NCBI GenBank assembly: GCA_951813295.1
Contig: CATOTI010000002.1
Span: forward strand, 1,860,001 to 1,924,000
DNA from: an uncultured Pseudomonadales bacterium
Lineage (GTDB): Bacteria; Pseudomonadota; Gammaproteobacteria; Pseudomonadales; Azotimanducaceae
Length of the DNA: 64,000 nucleotides
Direction: 5' to 3'
Within the stretch, counting starts at the first letter, position 1. Each line of letters begins with the position of its first letter. Positions 35,483 through 44,336 of this stretch are shown here, one piece after another. The translations under genes and the position numbers were made by a program. The notes under the pieces are model-generated. The model had not been told where the DNA came from and made no database searches. It saw only the letters and a list, made by a program, of their open reading frames with translations.

Positions 35483-35868
35483 GCGACACGCCTTCGGAAC
35501 TCCGCTACGCGCAGACCCATGAGTGGGCGCGGCTCGAAGAAGACGGCAGCGTCACGGTGGGGATCACCGACTACGCTCAGGATGCGTTGGGCGACGTGGT
35601 TTATGTCGAGCTGCCGGAACTCGATGCCGAGATCGACATGGGCGCCGAGGCGGGGGTGGTTGAGTCGGTCAAAGCGGCGTCGGATATCTACGCGCCCGTC
35701 TCGGGCACCGTGATCGACATCAACGACAAGCTCGAAGAAGCGCCGGAGACGGTCAATCAGGATCCGTACGGCGACGGCTGGTTCTACAAGATCGACCCGG
35801 TTGATGCGGGTCAGCTCGAGGAGCTCATGGGTGGCGATGCTTACGATGAAATCTGTGAAGAGGAATAG
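35479..35868 (+). CDS. gcvH: Glycine cleavage system H protein
   Basis: Lipoyl carrier of the complex. 129 residues; K65 in V-E-S-V-K-A-A-S is the lipoylation site, flanked by G-D-V-V-Y-V-E-L-P and the C-terminal hairpin with D-G-W-F-Y-K. Overlaps gcvT by 4 bp. Confidence 0.98.
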   Translation: MSDTPSELRYAQTHEWARLEEDGSVTVGITDYAQDALGDVVYVELPELDAEIDMGAEAGVVESVKAASDIYAPVSGTVIDINDKLEEAPETVNQDPYGDGWFYKIDPVDAGQLEELMGGDAYDEICEEE

Positions 35869-35899
35869 GTGACGAAGCGAGCCGCGTGAGCCCCGACTG

Positions 35900-37288
35900 A
35901 TGCCCTTCATACCGCACACACCCGAAGATGTTGAACAAATGCTCGGCGAGATCGGCGTAGAGTCGATCGATGGCCTGTTCGACGAAATCGATCCGTCGCT
36001 CGTCACGGATTGGCGCGACGACGCACCGCGTCAGTCTGAGATGGAAATGCTCCAGGACTTCGCCGCGTGGGCGGATGCCGACTCGGGCGGCCCTTGTTTC
36101 ATCGGCGCCGGTTGTTACGACCATTTCATTCCATCGGCTGTCTGGGATCTCGCTCAACGTGGCGAGTTCCTGACCTGTTACACGCCATATCAGGCGGAGG
36201 CGAGCCAGGGCACGCTGCAGGTCATCTACGAGTTCCAGTCGATGATCGGCGAACTGACGGGTCTGCCCGCGGCGAACGCCTCGGTTTATGACGGGGGTTC
36301 GGGTCTCGCCGAAGCCGTGCTGATGAGTGTGCGGGCGAACAAAAAATCACGCTCGCGCCGCGTCATTATCGCGGGCGCCGTACATCCCCGGTATGTCGAA
36401 TCGGTGGCGATGGTTGCGGCGCTGACGGAACTCGACATCGAAGCAAGCGGCGTGGACGACCACGGACTCGTCGACGTGGCGGTGCTCGAGGCGACGCTGG
36501 CCGAGGATCCGGCGGTCGCGGTGGTTGTGCAGAACCCGAATTTCATCGGGGCGCTCGAACGGGTGGATGTGGTGACCGACCTCGCGCATGCCGCCGGGGC
36601 GCTCGTGGTCGGGGTCGTCAATCCGACCGCGCTCAGCGTCTTGTCGCCACCGGGCGCGTGGGGTTCGGAAGGTGCCGACATCGCGGTCGGCGACGGCCAA
36701 CCCCTCGGTATTCCCATGTCCTCAGGCGGACCGTCGTTGGGGTTCATGGCCACGCGTGAGAAGCACATCCGGCAGATGCCCGGACGCATCGTTGGGCGCA
36801 CCATCGATCGGAACGAGAATCTGGGCTACACGCTGACGCTGCAGGCGCGTGAACAACACATCCGCCGCGGCAAGGCCACGTCCAACATCTGCACGAACCA
36901 GGGCCTCGCTGTCACCGCCGCGACCATCTATATGAGCCTGATGGGCCCGGCTGGACTCGCCGACGTCGCCGCACAGTGCCATCGCAACACGCGCCGACTC
37001 GTCGATGGGCTCATCGCACACCAGGCGGTTCGAGCGTTGCCAACACCGTTCTTCCATGAAACGCTGATTGACCTTGGGCAGAACGCGGCGGACGTCGCGG
37101 CGTCGCTCGCCGCCGACGGTTGGCTCGCGGGTCTACCGCTCGGTGAGATGCCTTCGGTGCCTCTACCGGCGGACGTGAACCGGGATCACGCGCTGCTCGT
37201 CTGTGCGACGGAGCAACGGACAGCGATGGAAATCGATGCGTTGGTCGCCGCGCTTCACGCGACGCTCGATCGTGGGATCGCCGCATGA
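35900..37288 (+). CDS. gcvPA: Glycine dehydrogenase (decarboxylating) subunit 1
   Basis: N-terminal half of the P protein, 462 residues, starting M-P-F-I-P-H-T-P-E-D. It contains T-P-Y-Q-A-E-A-S-Q-G-T and R-R-G-K-A-T-S-N-I-C-T-N-Q, both typical of GcvPA. The split PA/PB form differs from the single-chain GcvP of enterics. It is 31 bp after gcvH and overlaps gcvPB. Confidence 0.97.
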   Translation: MPFIPHTPEDVEQMLGEIGVESIDGLFDEIDPSLVTDWRDDAPRQSEMEMLQDFAAWADADSGGPCFIGAGCYDHFIPSAVWDLAQRGEFLTCYTPYQAEASQGTLQVIYEFQSMIGELTGLPAANASVYDGGSGLAEAVLMSVRANKKSRSRRVIIAGAVHPRYVESVAMVAALTELDIEASGVDDHGLVDVAVLEATLAEDPAVAVVVQNPNFIGALERVDVVTDLAHAAGALVVGVVNPTALSVLSPPGAWGSEGADIAVGDGQPLGIPMSSGGPSLGFMATREKHIRQMPGRIVGRTIDRNENLGYTLTLQAREQHIRRGKATSNICTNQGLAVTAATIYMSLMGPAGLADVAAQCHRNTRRLVDGLIAHQAVRALPTPFFHETLIDLGQNAADVAASLAADGWLAGLPLGEMPSVPLPADVNRDHALLVCATEQRTAMEIDALVAALHATLDRGIAA

Positions 37289-38772
37289 TCGACGACGACA
37301 AGACGATCTTCGAGCGTGGCCGCGATGGACGAAGCAACTACGCGCAACGGAGCGGCTCGCCCACCAGCGAGGAAGGCTTACGCGATGCGTTTGCTAACTG
37401 GCCGAGCGAAGCGCTGCGCGCGGGTCGACCGCGTTTGCCGGAGGTGTCGGAACTCCAGGCCGTTCGCCACTACACCCGGCTCTCGGCGAAGAATTTCTCG
37501 ATCGATAGCCATTTCTACCCGCTCGGCTCATGCACGATGAAGTACAACCCGCGCGGAGCACAGCGCGCGGCCCTTTTAGCGGGATTCGCGAACCACCATC
37601 CGTTGGCGCCGGATGACGCGAGCCAGGGCGTTCTCACGGCGCTTCACGAACTGCAGGAAATCCTCGAGACGGTCTCCGGGATGGACCGCGTGTCGTTGGC
37701 GCCGATGGCGGGCGCGCAGGGGGAACTCGCGGGCGTCGCCATCATTCGCGCCTACCACGAGAGCCGCGGGGATCACGAGCGCACGGAGATCATCGTTCCG
37801 AGTGCGGCCCACGGCACGAACCCGGCCTCCGCGGCGATGTGTGGTTACGACGTCGTCGAAGTTCCGGTCACCGATGAAGGCGATATCGACTTCGACGCGC
37901 TGCTCGAGGTGCTGTCTCCCCGTACGGCGGGTCTCATGATGACCAACCCCTCGACGTGTGGGGTCTTCGAACGACGGATCCGCGAAGTCGCCGATGCGGT
38001 GCACGAGGTCGGCGGTCAGCTTTATTACGACGGCGCGAACCTGAACGCGGTGTTGGGCCGGGTCCGACCGCGCGACATGGGGTTCGACGTCATGCACATG
38101 AACCTGCACAAAACGTTCGCCACGCCGCACGGCGGTGGTGGTCCGGGCGCCGGACCGGTCGGCGTGGCCGAGCACCTCGTGCCGTTTCTGCCCATTCCCT
38201 ACGTCGAGGAGCTAGCGGACGGGCGCCATCGATGGGTTCATTCGTCCGATCAATCGATCGGGCGTATGTCTGCGTTCGCGGGTAACGTCGGCATTCTCCT
38301 GCGTGCGTTGGCTTACGCGCGCCTGCTCGGGGGTGAGGGCCGCCGCCGGGTGGGTTCGTACGCAGCGCTGAACGCCAACTACCTCGCGACGCGCCTGGGC
38401 GACGCCGGCTTTGACCTCGCTTATCCGACTCGGCGCGCAAGCCACGAATTCATCATCTCGTTCAAGGATCTCGCCAAACGGCGGGGTGTCACTGCGATGG
38501 ATGTCGCCAAGCGTTTGCTCGATTACGGGATGCACGCGCCGACGACCTACTTCCCGCTGCTCATCCCGGAGTGTTTTCTGATCGAGCCGACCGAGACGGA
38601 ATCGAAGGAAACGCTCGACGCCTTCGTCGATGCGTTGATCGCGATTCGCGATGAAGCTGAAGTGGACGCCGAAAAGCTTCATCAGGCACCGCACACGCTG
38701 CCGGTATCGCGCCTCGACGAAGTGAAGGCCGCGCGCGAACTCGATATTCGCTTCTCGTTCGAGGTGGACTAG
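37285..38772 (+). CDS. gcvPB: Glycine dehydrogenase (decarboxylating) subunit 2
   Basis: PLP-bearing half of the P protein, 495 residues. K276 in N-L-H-K-T-F-A-T-P-H is the PLP lysine, followed by the G-G-G-G-P-G loop; H-Y-T-R-L-S and S-C-T-M-K-Y-N-P are further family motifs. With gcvPA it forms an alpha2beta2 enzyme. Its stop is shared with the convergent gene in CTAG. Confidence 0.97.
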   Translation: MIDDDKTIFERGRDGRSNYAQRSGSPTSEEGLRDAFANWPSEALRAGRPRLPEVSELQAVRHYTRLSAKNFSIDSHFYPLGSCTMKYNPRGAQRAALLAGFANHHPLAPDDASQGVLTALHELQEILETVSGMDRVSLAPMAGAQGELAGVAIIRAYHESRGDHERTEIIVPSAAHGTNPASAAMCGYDVVEVPVTDEGDIDFDALLEVLSPRTAGLMMTNPSTCGVFERRIREVADAVHEVGGQLYYDGANLNAVLGRVRPRDMGFDVMHMNLHKTFATPHGGGGPGAGPVGVAEHLVPFLPIPYVEELADGRHRWVHSSDQSIGRMSAFAGNVGILLRALAYARLLGGEGRRRVGSYAALNANYLATRLGDAGFDLAYPTRRASHEFIISFKDLAKRRGVTAMDVAKRLLDYGMHAPTTYFPLLIPECFLIEPTETESKETLDAFVDALIAIRDEAEVDAEKLHQAPHTLPVSRLDEVKAARELDIRFSFEVD

Positions 38773-40871
38773 TCGTACCAGTACGGCGTTTTCGCCGCCC
38801 AAGGGCTGTCCGGATAGTTCCGGTGCAGTAGTTCGAACGCGCGTCTCGATATTTCCCCCGGACCGCCGAGGCACGCATGGCGTGCCGCGAAGACGACGCG
38901 GTGTAACGCCTCGGGTATCCGCGCATCCGCCGGATGGCTTTCGGCGTAGCGCAGAATTGGTGGGCCGAAGTGGCTTGCGGGGGCTTCGGATAGCGCGGCG
39001 CGTTCGGCCGATGTGATCGTCGCGACGAGGTGTATCGGCAAAGGAACCTGCTCGCCGCCGACCGGGCACCACCAGTTCAGTCGCGAGAGCCCGTCGGCGA
39101 TATCGTCGCGCAGGAGTTCTTGCGTGAGGGTCACTCGTCCTGCGTCCGCCCGCACGAAGGGGCTCAGGCCCGGTGTTTTGACGAGGATGCGCGCGGCCTC
39201 GAACGCCGTGTCGTCGCCCTCGAGATAGTCGCGCATCGCGGGCGCCAGCCAGTCGATGGTCCGGGCGATCGCAGCGGCACTTCTCCTTGCCGTCATCGTG
39301 TCGCCGGCGATCACCGCCCGTGTCCAGGCGGCGAGCGCAAAACGGCCGATCAGATACGAGCCGACATCGTCACGCTCGGCCAGCTCGATCATGGTTGCGG
39401 CGCTCGAGTGGGCGTTGAGGATCGCCGCGGCTACGGGCGGTAGGAGTCTTGTCGATTGGGTCACCGCGGGCTGGCGCGGGTGTGTTTGCTCGACGATGTG
39501 GATCTTGGCGGGCACAAGAGCCGCATGGCTCGAGAATTCCGTCCAGGATGGCGCGTTTTCGGCCAGCAGCAGTCGTATCCGGTTACGTGCGGCGGGCGAT
39601 AGATCCTCGTGCTCGAGTAGTTCGTGGGCGATGGCGCGGGCCTCCGCACCGCGTCCGAGCCAACCGAGCAGGCGTGCCTGGAGCCGTTTGTACGCAACGA
39701 TCATCGACGACGGCGGGACTTCCGTCGCGCCCGCAGCGACTAGTCGTTCGAGTTTGTCGGCGCCGTCGGTCGACACGCTTTCGGCCATCGCGAGGATCAG
39801 CCACTCGATTCGTTCGTGCGCCTGAAACCGTGTCCAAGCGACGTGGTCGCCAGGGGTGCGTCCATAGCGCCTTCGCAGCGGCCCGTGGATCGCTTCGTGC
39901 ACCCAGAGCGCTAGGTCGTTGCGCGATCCCCGGTACGTCAGGAAAAAGACGAGGTCTCTGAAATCGCGCGTCGACATCGCATCGGGATTGTCCAGAAAGG
40001 TCTCGGCGAGACGCGCCAAGGTCCCATCGGGATCTCGCCGGATTTCGATCTGTCGATGAAGATCGCCGATCGCGGGTAGGCGTTGGCGATACGCGACCTC
40101 GTTGACGAGCCGGTCGGCTTGCTGGGCCGCGGCGGTGAGCGCATCGGTACCCGTGCCGCCTTCCAATCCCGCGCGCCGAAGGTGCGTGCGGGCGACGAGA
40201 TAGGCGGCGATGTCCCGCCAGGGCGAAGACGGCTCTGCTGCAATCGAAGCAAATTGGTCGGCCGCTTCGGCGTACTGCTCCGCATAGAAATGCGTCGCGG
40301 CGATCTGGTAATCACGGTCATGACGTTCGAGCTCGAGCCAGTCGGCGCCGGCAGGTGCTGGTGGCGTCAGCGAATCGCCCGAACAGTGAGAAAAGACTCG
40401 GATCTGCGCGGCAACCCAGCGTTCAAGCTCGACCGAGTTTGCGCCATATCGCGCCGATCGATCGTCGAACGTTTCCGCGGCCGTCTTGAATGCATCGGGC
40501 TGGCAGTTCAAGTATGCGAGCTGGATCCGGTGGCCATTGGCTTCCCGATCGTGCCACCGATAACGATCGAAGTTGGGTGCGGCGAATCCCGCGGCTTCGA
40601 GTACGGCGCGGAAATCGACCGCTACCGGCGCGACCTCGGGCTCGGCGTTGATGAGTCCGAGATGGCCTGGTTGCACTTCGCGGGTGAGTTCGAGGTAGGC
40701 GATCAGCGCAATGCGTATCCGCTCGGAACGTGGTGCTCGTCCGTCCAGGACGTCGTCGAAATCACCGCGCGATGGGAAGAACTCGGCCGATGAGAAGTCC
40801 GAGCTCCCGCCGCCGAACGCACTCGTGCCGATGAGGCACCAGGTGACAGCGATGAGACGAAGCGATGACAC
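38769..40871 (-). CDS. Large exported helical-repeat protein, unknown function
   Basis: A 700-residue protein with a Sec-type signal peptide (L-R-L-I-A-V-T-W-C-L-I-G-T-S-A-F-G) and no other membrane segment. The body is Ala/Arg-rich helical sequence with TPR-like spacing (for example A-T-H-F-Y-A-E-Q-Y-A-E-A-A-D-Q-F around residue 190), ending N-Y-P-D-S-P-W-A-A-K-T-P-Y-W-Y. That ending recalls TPR/YfiO-like exported proteins I have seen only as hypotheticals. The GTG start follows the DUF3142 stop by one base, so the two are coupled. Likely periplasmic. I do not know its function. Confidence 0.85.
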   Translation of the reverse strand: MSSLRLIAVTWCLIGTSAFGGGSSDFSSAEFFPSRGDFDDVLDGRAPRSERIRIALIAYLELTREVQPGHLGLINAEPEVAPVAVDFRAVLEAAGFAAPNFDRYRWHDREANGHRIQLAYLNCQPDAFKTAAETFDDRSARYGANSVELERWVAAQIRVFSHCSGDSLTPPAPAGADWLELERHDRDYQIAATHFYAEQYAEAADQFASIAAEPSSPWRDIAAYLVARTHLRRAGLEGGTGTDALTAAAQQADRLVNEVAYRQRLPAIGDLHRQIEIRRDPDGTLARLAETFLDNPDAMSTRDFRDLVFFLTYRGSRNDLALWVHEAIHGPLRRRYGRTPGDHVAWTRFQAHERIEWLILAMAESVSTDGADKLERLVAAGATEVPPSSMIVAYKRLQARLLGWLGRGAEARAIAHELLEHEDLSPAARNRIRLLLAENAPSWTEFSSHAALVPAKIHIVEQTHPRQPAVTQSTRLLPPVAAAILNAHSSAATMIELAERDDVGSYLIGRFALAAWTRAVIAGDTMTARRSAAAIARTIDWLAPAMRDYLEGDDTAFEAARILVKTPGLSPFVRADAGRVTLTQELLRDDIADGLSRLNWWCPVGGEQVPLPIHLVATITSAERAALSEAPASHFGPPILRYAESHPADARIPEALHRVVFAARHACLGGPGEISRRAFELLHRNYPDSPWAAKTPYWYD

Positions 40872-40872
40872 G

Positions 40873-41604
40873 TCAGTCCGGGGCCTTCAGGCGATCGAGA
40901 ACGTGGTCTTTGAAATCGTAGAACGATCGTGCCGTCCAAGGTGTGTCGGAAAAGAGGAAGACGCGCTTGGGCGCGGCGACGGCGATGACGGGTTCATCGG
41001 TGATATAGCCGACACTGCCGCGACAGGATCGACCGAGGGCGGGTCGATTCTTGGCCGCTATTCGCGCTCGGATCGACTCACCTTCCGCGCCCATTCGATA
41101 GAGCATCGGGACCACGTCGTCGATTGGAACATCGTCGAGCCAGTCGTCGTCGAGACACCAGGAGGCGAGCGCGGTCATCGAGACCGGCAGTTCCGTTTCG
41201 AGACGAACCGCCGCGATCAAGCGGCGATAGCTCGGCCGTTGTGAACGTCTGGCGTCGAAATCGAGCTGGATTTCGCTGGCGTCGACGGCCTCACCGATCT
41301 TGATGAGCGTGCGCGCGATTCGGTTCCGGGTGCCGCGATCGAACGGCTCAGCGGATTCGAGCCGAAATACAGCCAGGAGCGGTGTGTCGACGTGGTGACG
41401 CAGCGGTTGCGTCCGACGCTCGACGTCGAGCTTGCCGTCACGGACGGTGATCGTCGCGAACCAGGCGGCGATCGGTGTAGCGGGACTCAGGAAAGTCAGA
41501 TCCTCGCTACGGTGCCATGCCCAGGGAATCACGGTCGGTGGATCGGGCGGATTCCCGCAGGACGCAAGCGCGAGGGCGACGAAAAACGCGCCGAGAATGC
41601 GGAT
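40873..41604 (-). CDS. DUF3142-like lipoprotein, non-standard start
   Basis: Signal and lipobox are clear: R-I-L-G-A-F-F-V-A-L-A-L-A-S-C-G-N with L-A-S-C as the lipidation site. The mature part has W-A-W-H-R-S-E-D-L, Q-L-D-F-D-A-R-R-S-Q-R-P and S-M-T-A-L-A-S-W-C, which I associate with DUF3142. A GTG at 41532 would remove the lipobox. Upstream in this frame the first stop is the TGA of the preceding gene (41608-41610), and only ATC 41604 or ATT 41598 can initiate. From ATC it is 243 residues. Function unknown; coupled to the 700-residue protein. Confidence 0.75.
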   Translation of the reverse strand: MRILGAFFVALALASCGNPPDPPTVIPWAWHRSEDLTFLSPATPIAAWFATITVRDGKLDVERRTQPLRHHVDTPLLAVFRLESAEPFDRGTRNRIARTLIKIGEAVDASEIQLDFDARRSQRPSYRRLIAAVRLETELPVSMTALASWCLDDDWLDDVPIDDVVPMLYRMGAEGESIRARIAAKNRPALGRSCRGSVGYITDEPVIAVAAPKRVFLFSDTPWTARSFYDFKDHVLDRLKAPD

Positions 41605-41607
41605 CGC

Positions 41608-43665
41608 TCAAGCGCCGAGTCGTGCCTTGAACTCGTCGAGATCCGAGATAGGCGGACCGCATGCGAGATCCTCGCAGACGAACGCCGTCACGCTCATCTG
41701 CGTGCTGGCGCTCACGAGGCGCGGGAGGTAGCTCGGGGCGTGCCGCGCCGCGTAGGGAATCTCGTAGCACGCGCGCGCGGGATGAAAGCCCACGTCGACC
41801 GATCGGCGCCACTCGCCCGTCGCCTTTGTCGGACCTCGCAGGATGACGAGTTCCCCCGGGAAGAGTGATTCCTCGAGTGCCGTCAGAATGGTCGCGTGAG
41901 CTGACGGGAACTGCGCGGCCATGGTCTTGGCCCAGTCGAGCGCTTCATGGGCGGCATCGAGGTATCGGCTGTCGGCCGTCAGGTGTCCCAACCGCAACAG
42001 CCCCCGAATCGCGGTGCCGTTGCCCGGTGGCGTGGCATCGTCGGTGGTGGGCTTCGGCCGGTGGATCAGCGCTTCATGATCGTGGGTGGTGAAGAAGAAT
42101 CCGCCGTTCGCGTCGCTGAAATCCCCGATCAGCCGATCGGCCAACTGGATCGCAAACTCGAGATGCTCGTCTTTCCAGCGTGCCTCGAGGAGTTCGAGGA
42201 GCGCGTTGATCAGGTGCGCGTAGTCGTCGAGGAAACCTTTGTCGCCAGCGACCCCGTTTGTCCAGACCGCGGAGAGGCGGCCGTCGTGAAAACACTCACG
42301 GCGGATGAAATCCACCGCGGCGTCGGCGGCATCGAGCCAGTCGTCGCGGTCGCGGCGCCGGGCACATTTCACCAACCCCTGGATGGCGAGGCCGTTCCAG
42401 GCTGTCAGCACCTTGTCGTCGAGTCCGGGCCTCGATCGTTGCGAACGTGCTGCGAAGAGCTTCGTCTTCGCGCTCGCGAGCGCCGCTTCGGCTTCGTCCG
42501 CTTCGAGGTAGAGGCGTTCGACGACGGAGCGCCACGCATCGAAGCGGTGCAGGTTCCACTTGCCTTCGAAGTTCGCGGGCTTGTCGAGGCCATAGAGCGT
42601 CTCGACGACGAGGTATTCGTCTTCGTCGAGCAGTTTCTTCACGTCCGCCTTGCGCCACACGTAGAACGCGCCCTCGACGCCGTCGCTGTCCGCGTCGAGG
42701 GAGGCGTAGAAGCCGCCCTCTGGATGGCGCATGTCGCGCAGCAGGAACTCGACCGTGTCATCGACCACACCTTCGAACAGCGCATCGGGGCCGAGCGCGA
42801 GCACATCGGCGTAGAGTCCGATGAGCGTGCCGTTGTCGTAGAGCATTTTCTCGAAGTGCGGAATCATCCATCGCGCGTCGGTCGAGTAGCGGCAGAATCC
42901 GCCGCCGACGTGATCGAAGATCCCACCGCGCGCCATCTGCGTGAGTGTGCGCATCACCATGTCGAGTGCTTCGCGATCCGGTTTTTGAGAGCGGTCGGCT
43001 TGAATACGTGACCAATGGAGCAATAAACGCTCCAAGGCGGCCGGCATCGGAAACTTGGGCGCTCGCCCGAAACCGCCATGTTGTGCGTCGTATTGCTCGC
43101 CAAGGGATGCGCGGCCGTGATCGAGGAGCGCCAAGTCCTCGGTCGGCGCGGCGGTGATCTCCGAAAGCGAGGTCAACACACTCGACAGTTTGTCGTTCTG
43201 TTCGGCGATGTCGTCCCGCTTCGCGACAAAAGTTTCGTGAATGCGCATGAGAAGATCGACGAAGCCCGGCAGGCCATGGCGCGGACTTTTCGGGAAGTAG
43301 GTTCCCGAGAAGAACGGCAGATGGGTCGTGGGATCGAGAAAGACCGTCAGCGGCCAGCCACCGGATTGGCGATGCATGACGTTGTGCGCGAGCTGATAGA
43401 CCCGATCGAGATCGGGGCGCTCTTCCCGGTCGACCTTGATGTTCACGAAATGCTCGTTCATGACGGCCGCGGTCGCCGTGTCTTCGAACGATTCGTGGGC
43501 CATCACGTGACACCAGTGGCACGACGAGTACCCGATCGATAGCAGGATCGGGCGGTCCGTATCTCGTGCGAGCGCGAGCGCTTCGTCGCCCCACGGGTGC
43601 CAGTCGACCGGGTTGTCGGCGTGCTGTTTGAGATACGGACTGGTTTCGTCCTGGAGACGGTTCAT
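41608..43665 (-). CDS. DUF255 thioredoxin-fold/glycosidase-like protein (YyaL family)
   Basis: A 685-residue cytosolic protein. The N-terminal thioredoxin-like DUF255 domain begins [11 protein letters not shown] and contains C49 and C52 in Y-S-S-C-H-W-C-H-V; the rest is an alpha/alpha six-hairpin toroid like N-acylglucosamine epimerases. The human relative is spermatogenesis-associated protein 20. Its reaction is not known. ATG 43665 is picked because family members begin directly before N-R-L; an ATG at 43722 is possible. Its stop nearly touches the DUF3142 gene. Confidence 0.92.
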   Translation of the reverse strand: MNRLQDETSPYLKQHADNPVDWHPWGDEALALARDTDRPILLSIGYSSCHWCHVMAHESFEDTATAAVMNEHFVNIKVDREERPDLDRVYQLAHNVMHRQSGGWPLTVFLDPTTHLPFFSGTYFPKSPRHGLPGFVDLLMRIHETFVAKRDDIAEQNDKLSSVLTSLSEITAAPTEDLALLDHGRASLGEQYDAQHGGFGRAPKFPMPAALERLLLHWSRIQADRSQKPDREALDMVMRTLTQMARGGIFDHVGGGFCRYSTDARWMIPHFEKMLYDNGTLIGLYADVLALGPDALFEGVVDDTVEFLLRDMRHPEGGFYASLDADSDGVEGAFYVWRKADVKKLLDEDEYLVVETLYGLDKPANFEGKWNLHRFDAWRSVVERLYLEADEAEAALASAKTKLFAARSQRSRPGLDDKVLTAWNGLAIQGLVKCARRRDRDDWLDAADAAVDFIRRECFHDGRLSAVWTNGVAGDKGFLDDYAHLINALLELLEARWKDEHLEFAIQLADRLIGDFSDANGGFFFTTHDHEALIHRPKPTTDDATPPGNGTAIRGLLRLGHLTADSRYLDAAHEALDWAKTMAAQFPSAHATILTALEESLFPGELVILRGPTKATGEWRRSVDVGFHPARACYEIPYAARHAPSYLPRLVSASTQMSVTAFVCEDLACGPPISDLDEFKARLGA

Positions 43666-43785
43666 CGGGCACTTCGTGGACGCGTGGACGGTGCCGGCAT
43701 GATACGACGGGACTCGTTTCATGCGCGGGCGACCCGGATTTCGAGCCAAGACGGCCGAGCGATCGATATGGAACAATCCAGGCCA

Positions 43786-44334
43786 ATGGACAAGCGACAA
43801 CGAGAAAAGCCGGCGCGACGGGAGGGCGGCCGGACAAACCGTCGATCGGACAACATCGATCGCGACGGCTATCGGCCGAACGTCGGCATTGTCATCCAGA
43901 ACGACCATGGCCAGGTGCTCTGGGCGCGGCGGGTCGGTGGGTTCGATTCCTGGCAGTTCCCGCAAGGTGGGATCAATCCGCAGGAGTCACCGGAAGCGGC
44001 GATGTATCGAGAACTCTACGAGGAGGTCGGTCTGGAACCCGATGCGGTCAAGATTCTTCATTGCACCAAGAACTGGTTGCGCTATCGACTGCCGCGCCGT
44101 TTGCGCCGTCGCAATTCATCGCCACGGTTCCGCGGACAAAAGCAGAAGTGGTTTCTGCTGCAGATGCTCGGGGATGATTCGCTGGTGATCACGGACCGAA
44201 CCGCCAAACCCGAATTCGACGACTGGCGCTGGGTCAGCTACTGGTACCCGGTGCGGCAAGTCGTCGACTTCAAACGCGACGTCTATCGACGCGCGCTGCG
44301 CGAACTCGCGCCCTCGCTGCACCTCGCGGACTGA
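43786..44334 (+). CDS. rppH: RNA pyrophosphohydrolase
   Basis: Nudix enzyme that removes pyrophosphate from 5' triphosphate mRNA ends to start decay. The Nudix box [20 protein letters not shown] then V-G-L is exact, and [14 protein letters not shown] is typical. Homologues start at I-D-x-D-G-Y-R-P-N; here a 22-residue basic extension (M-D-K-R-Q-R-E-K) precedes I-D-R-D-G-Y. 182 residues from ATG 43786. It precedes ptsP by two bases, a common pair. Confidence 0.95.
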   Translation: MDKRQREKPARREGGRTNRRSDNIDRDGYRPNVGIVIQNDHGQVLWARRVGGFDSWQFPQGGINPQESPEAAMYRELYEEVGLEPDAVKILHCTKNWLRYRLPRRLRRRNSSPRFRGQKQKWFLLQMLGDDSLVITDRTAKPEFDDWRWVSYWYPVRQVVDFKRDVYRRALRELAPSLHLAD

Positions 44335-44336
44335 CG

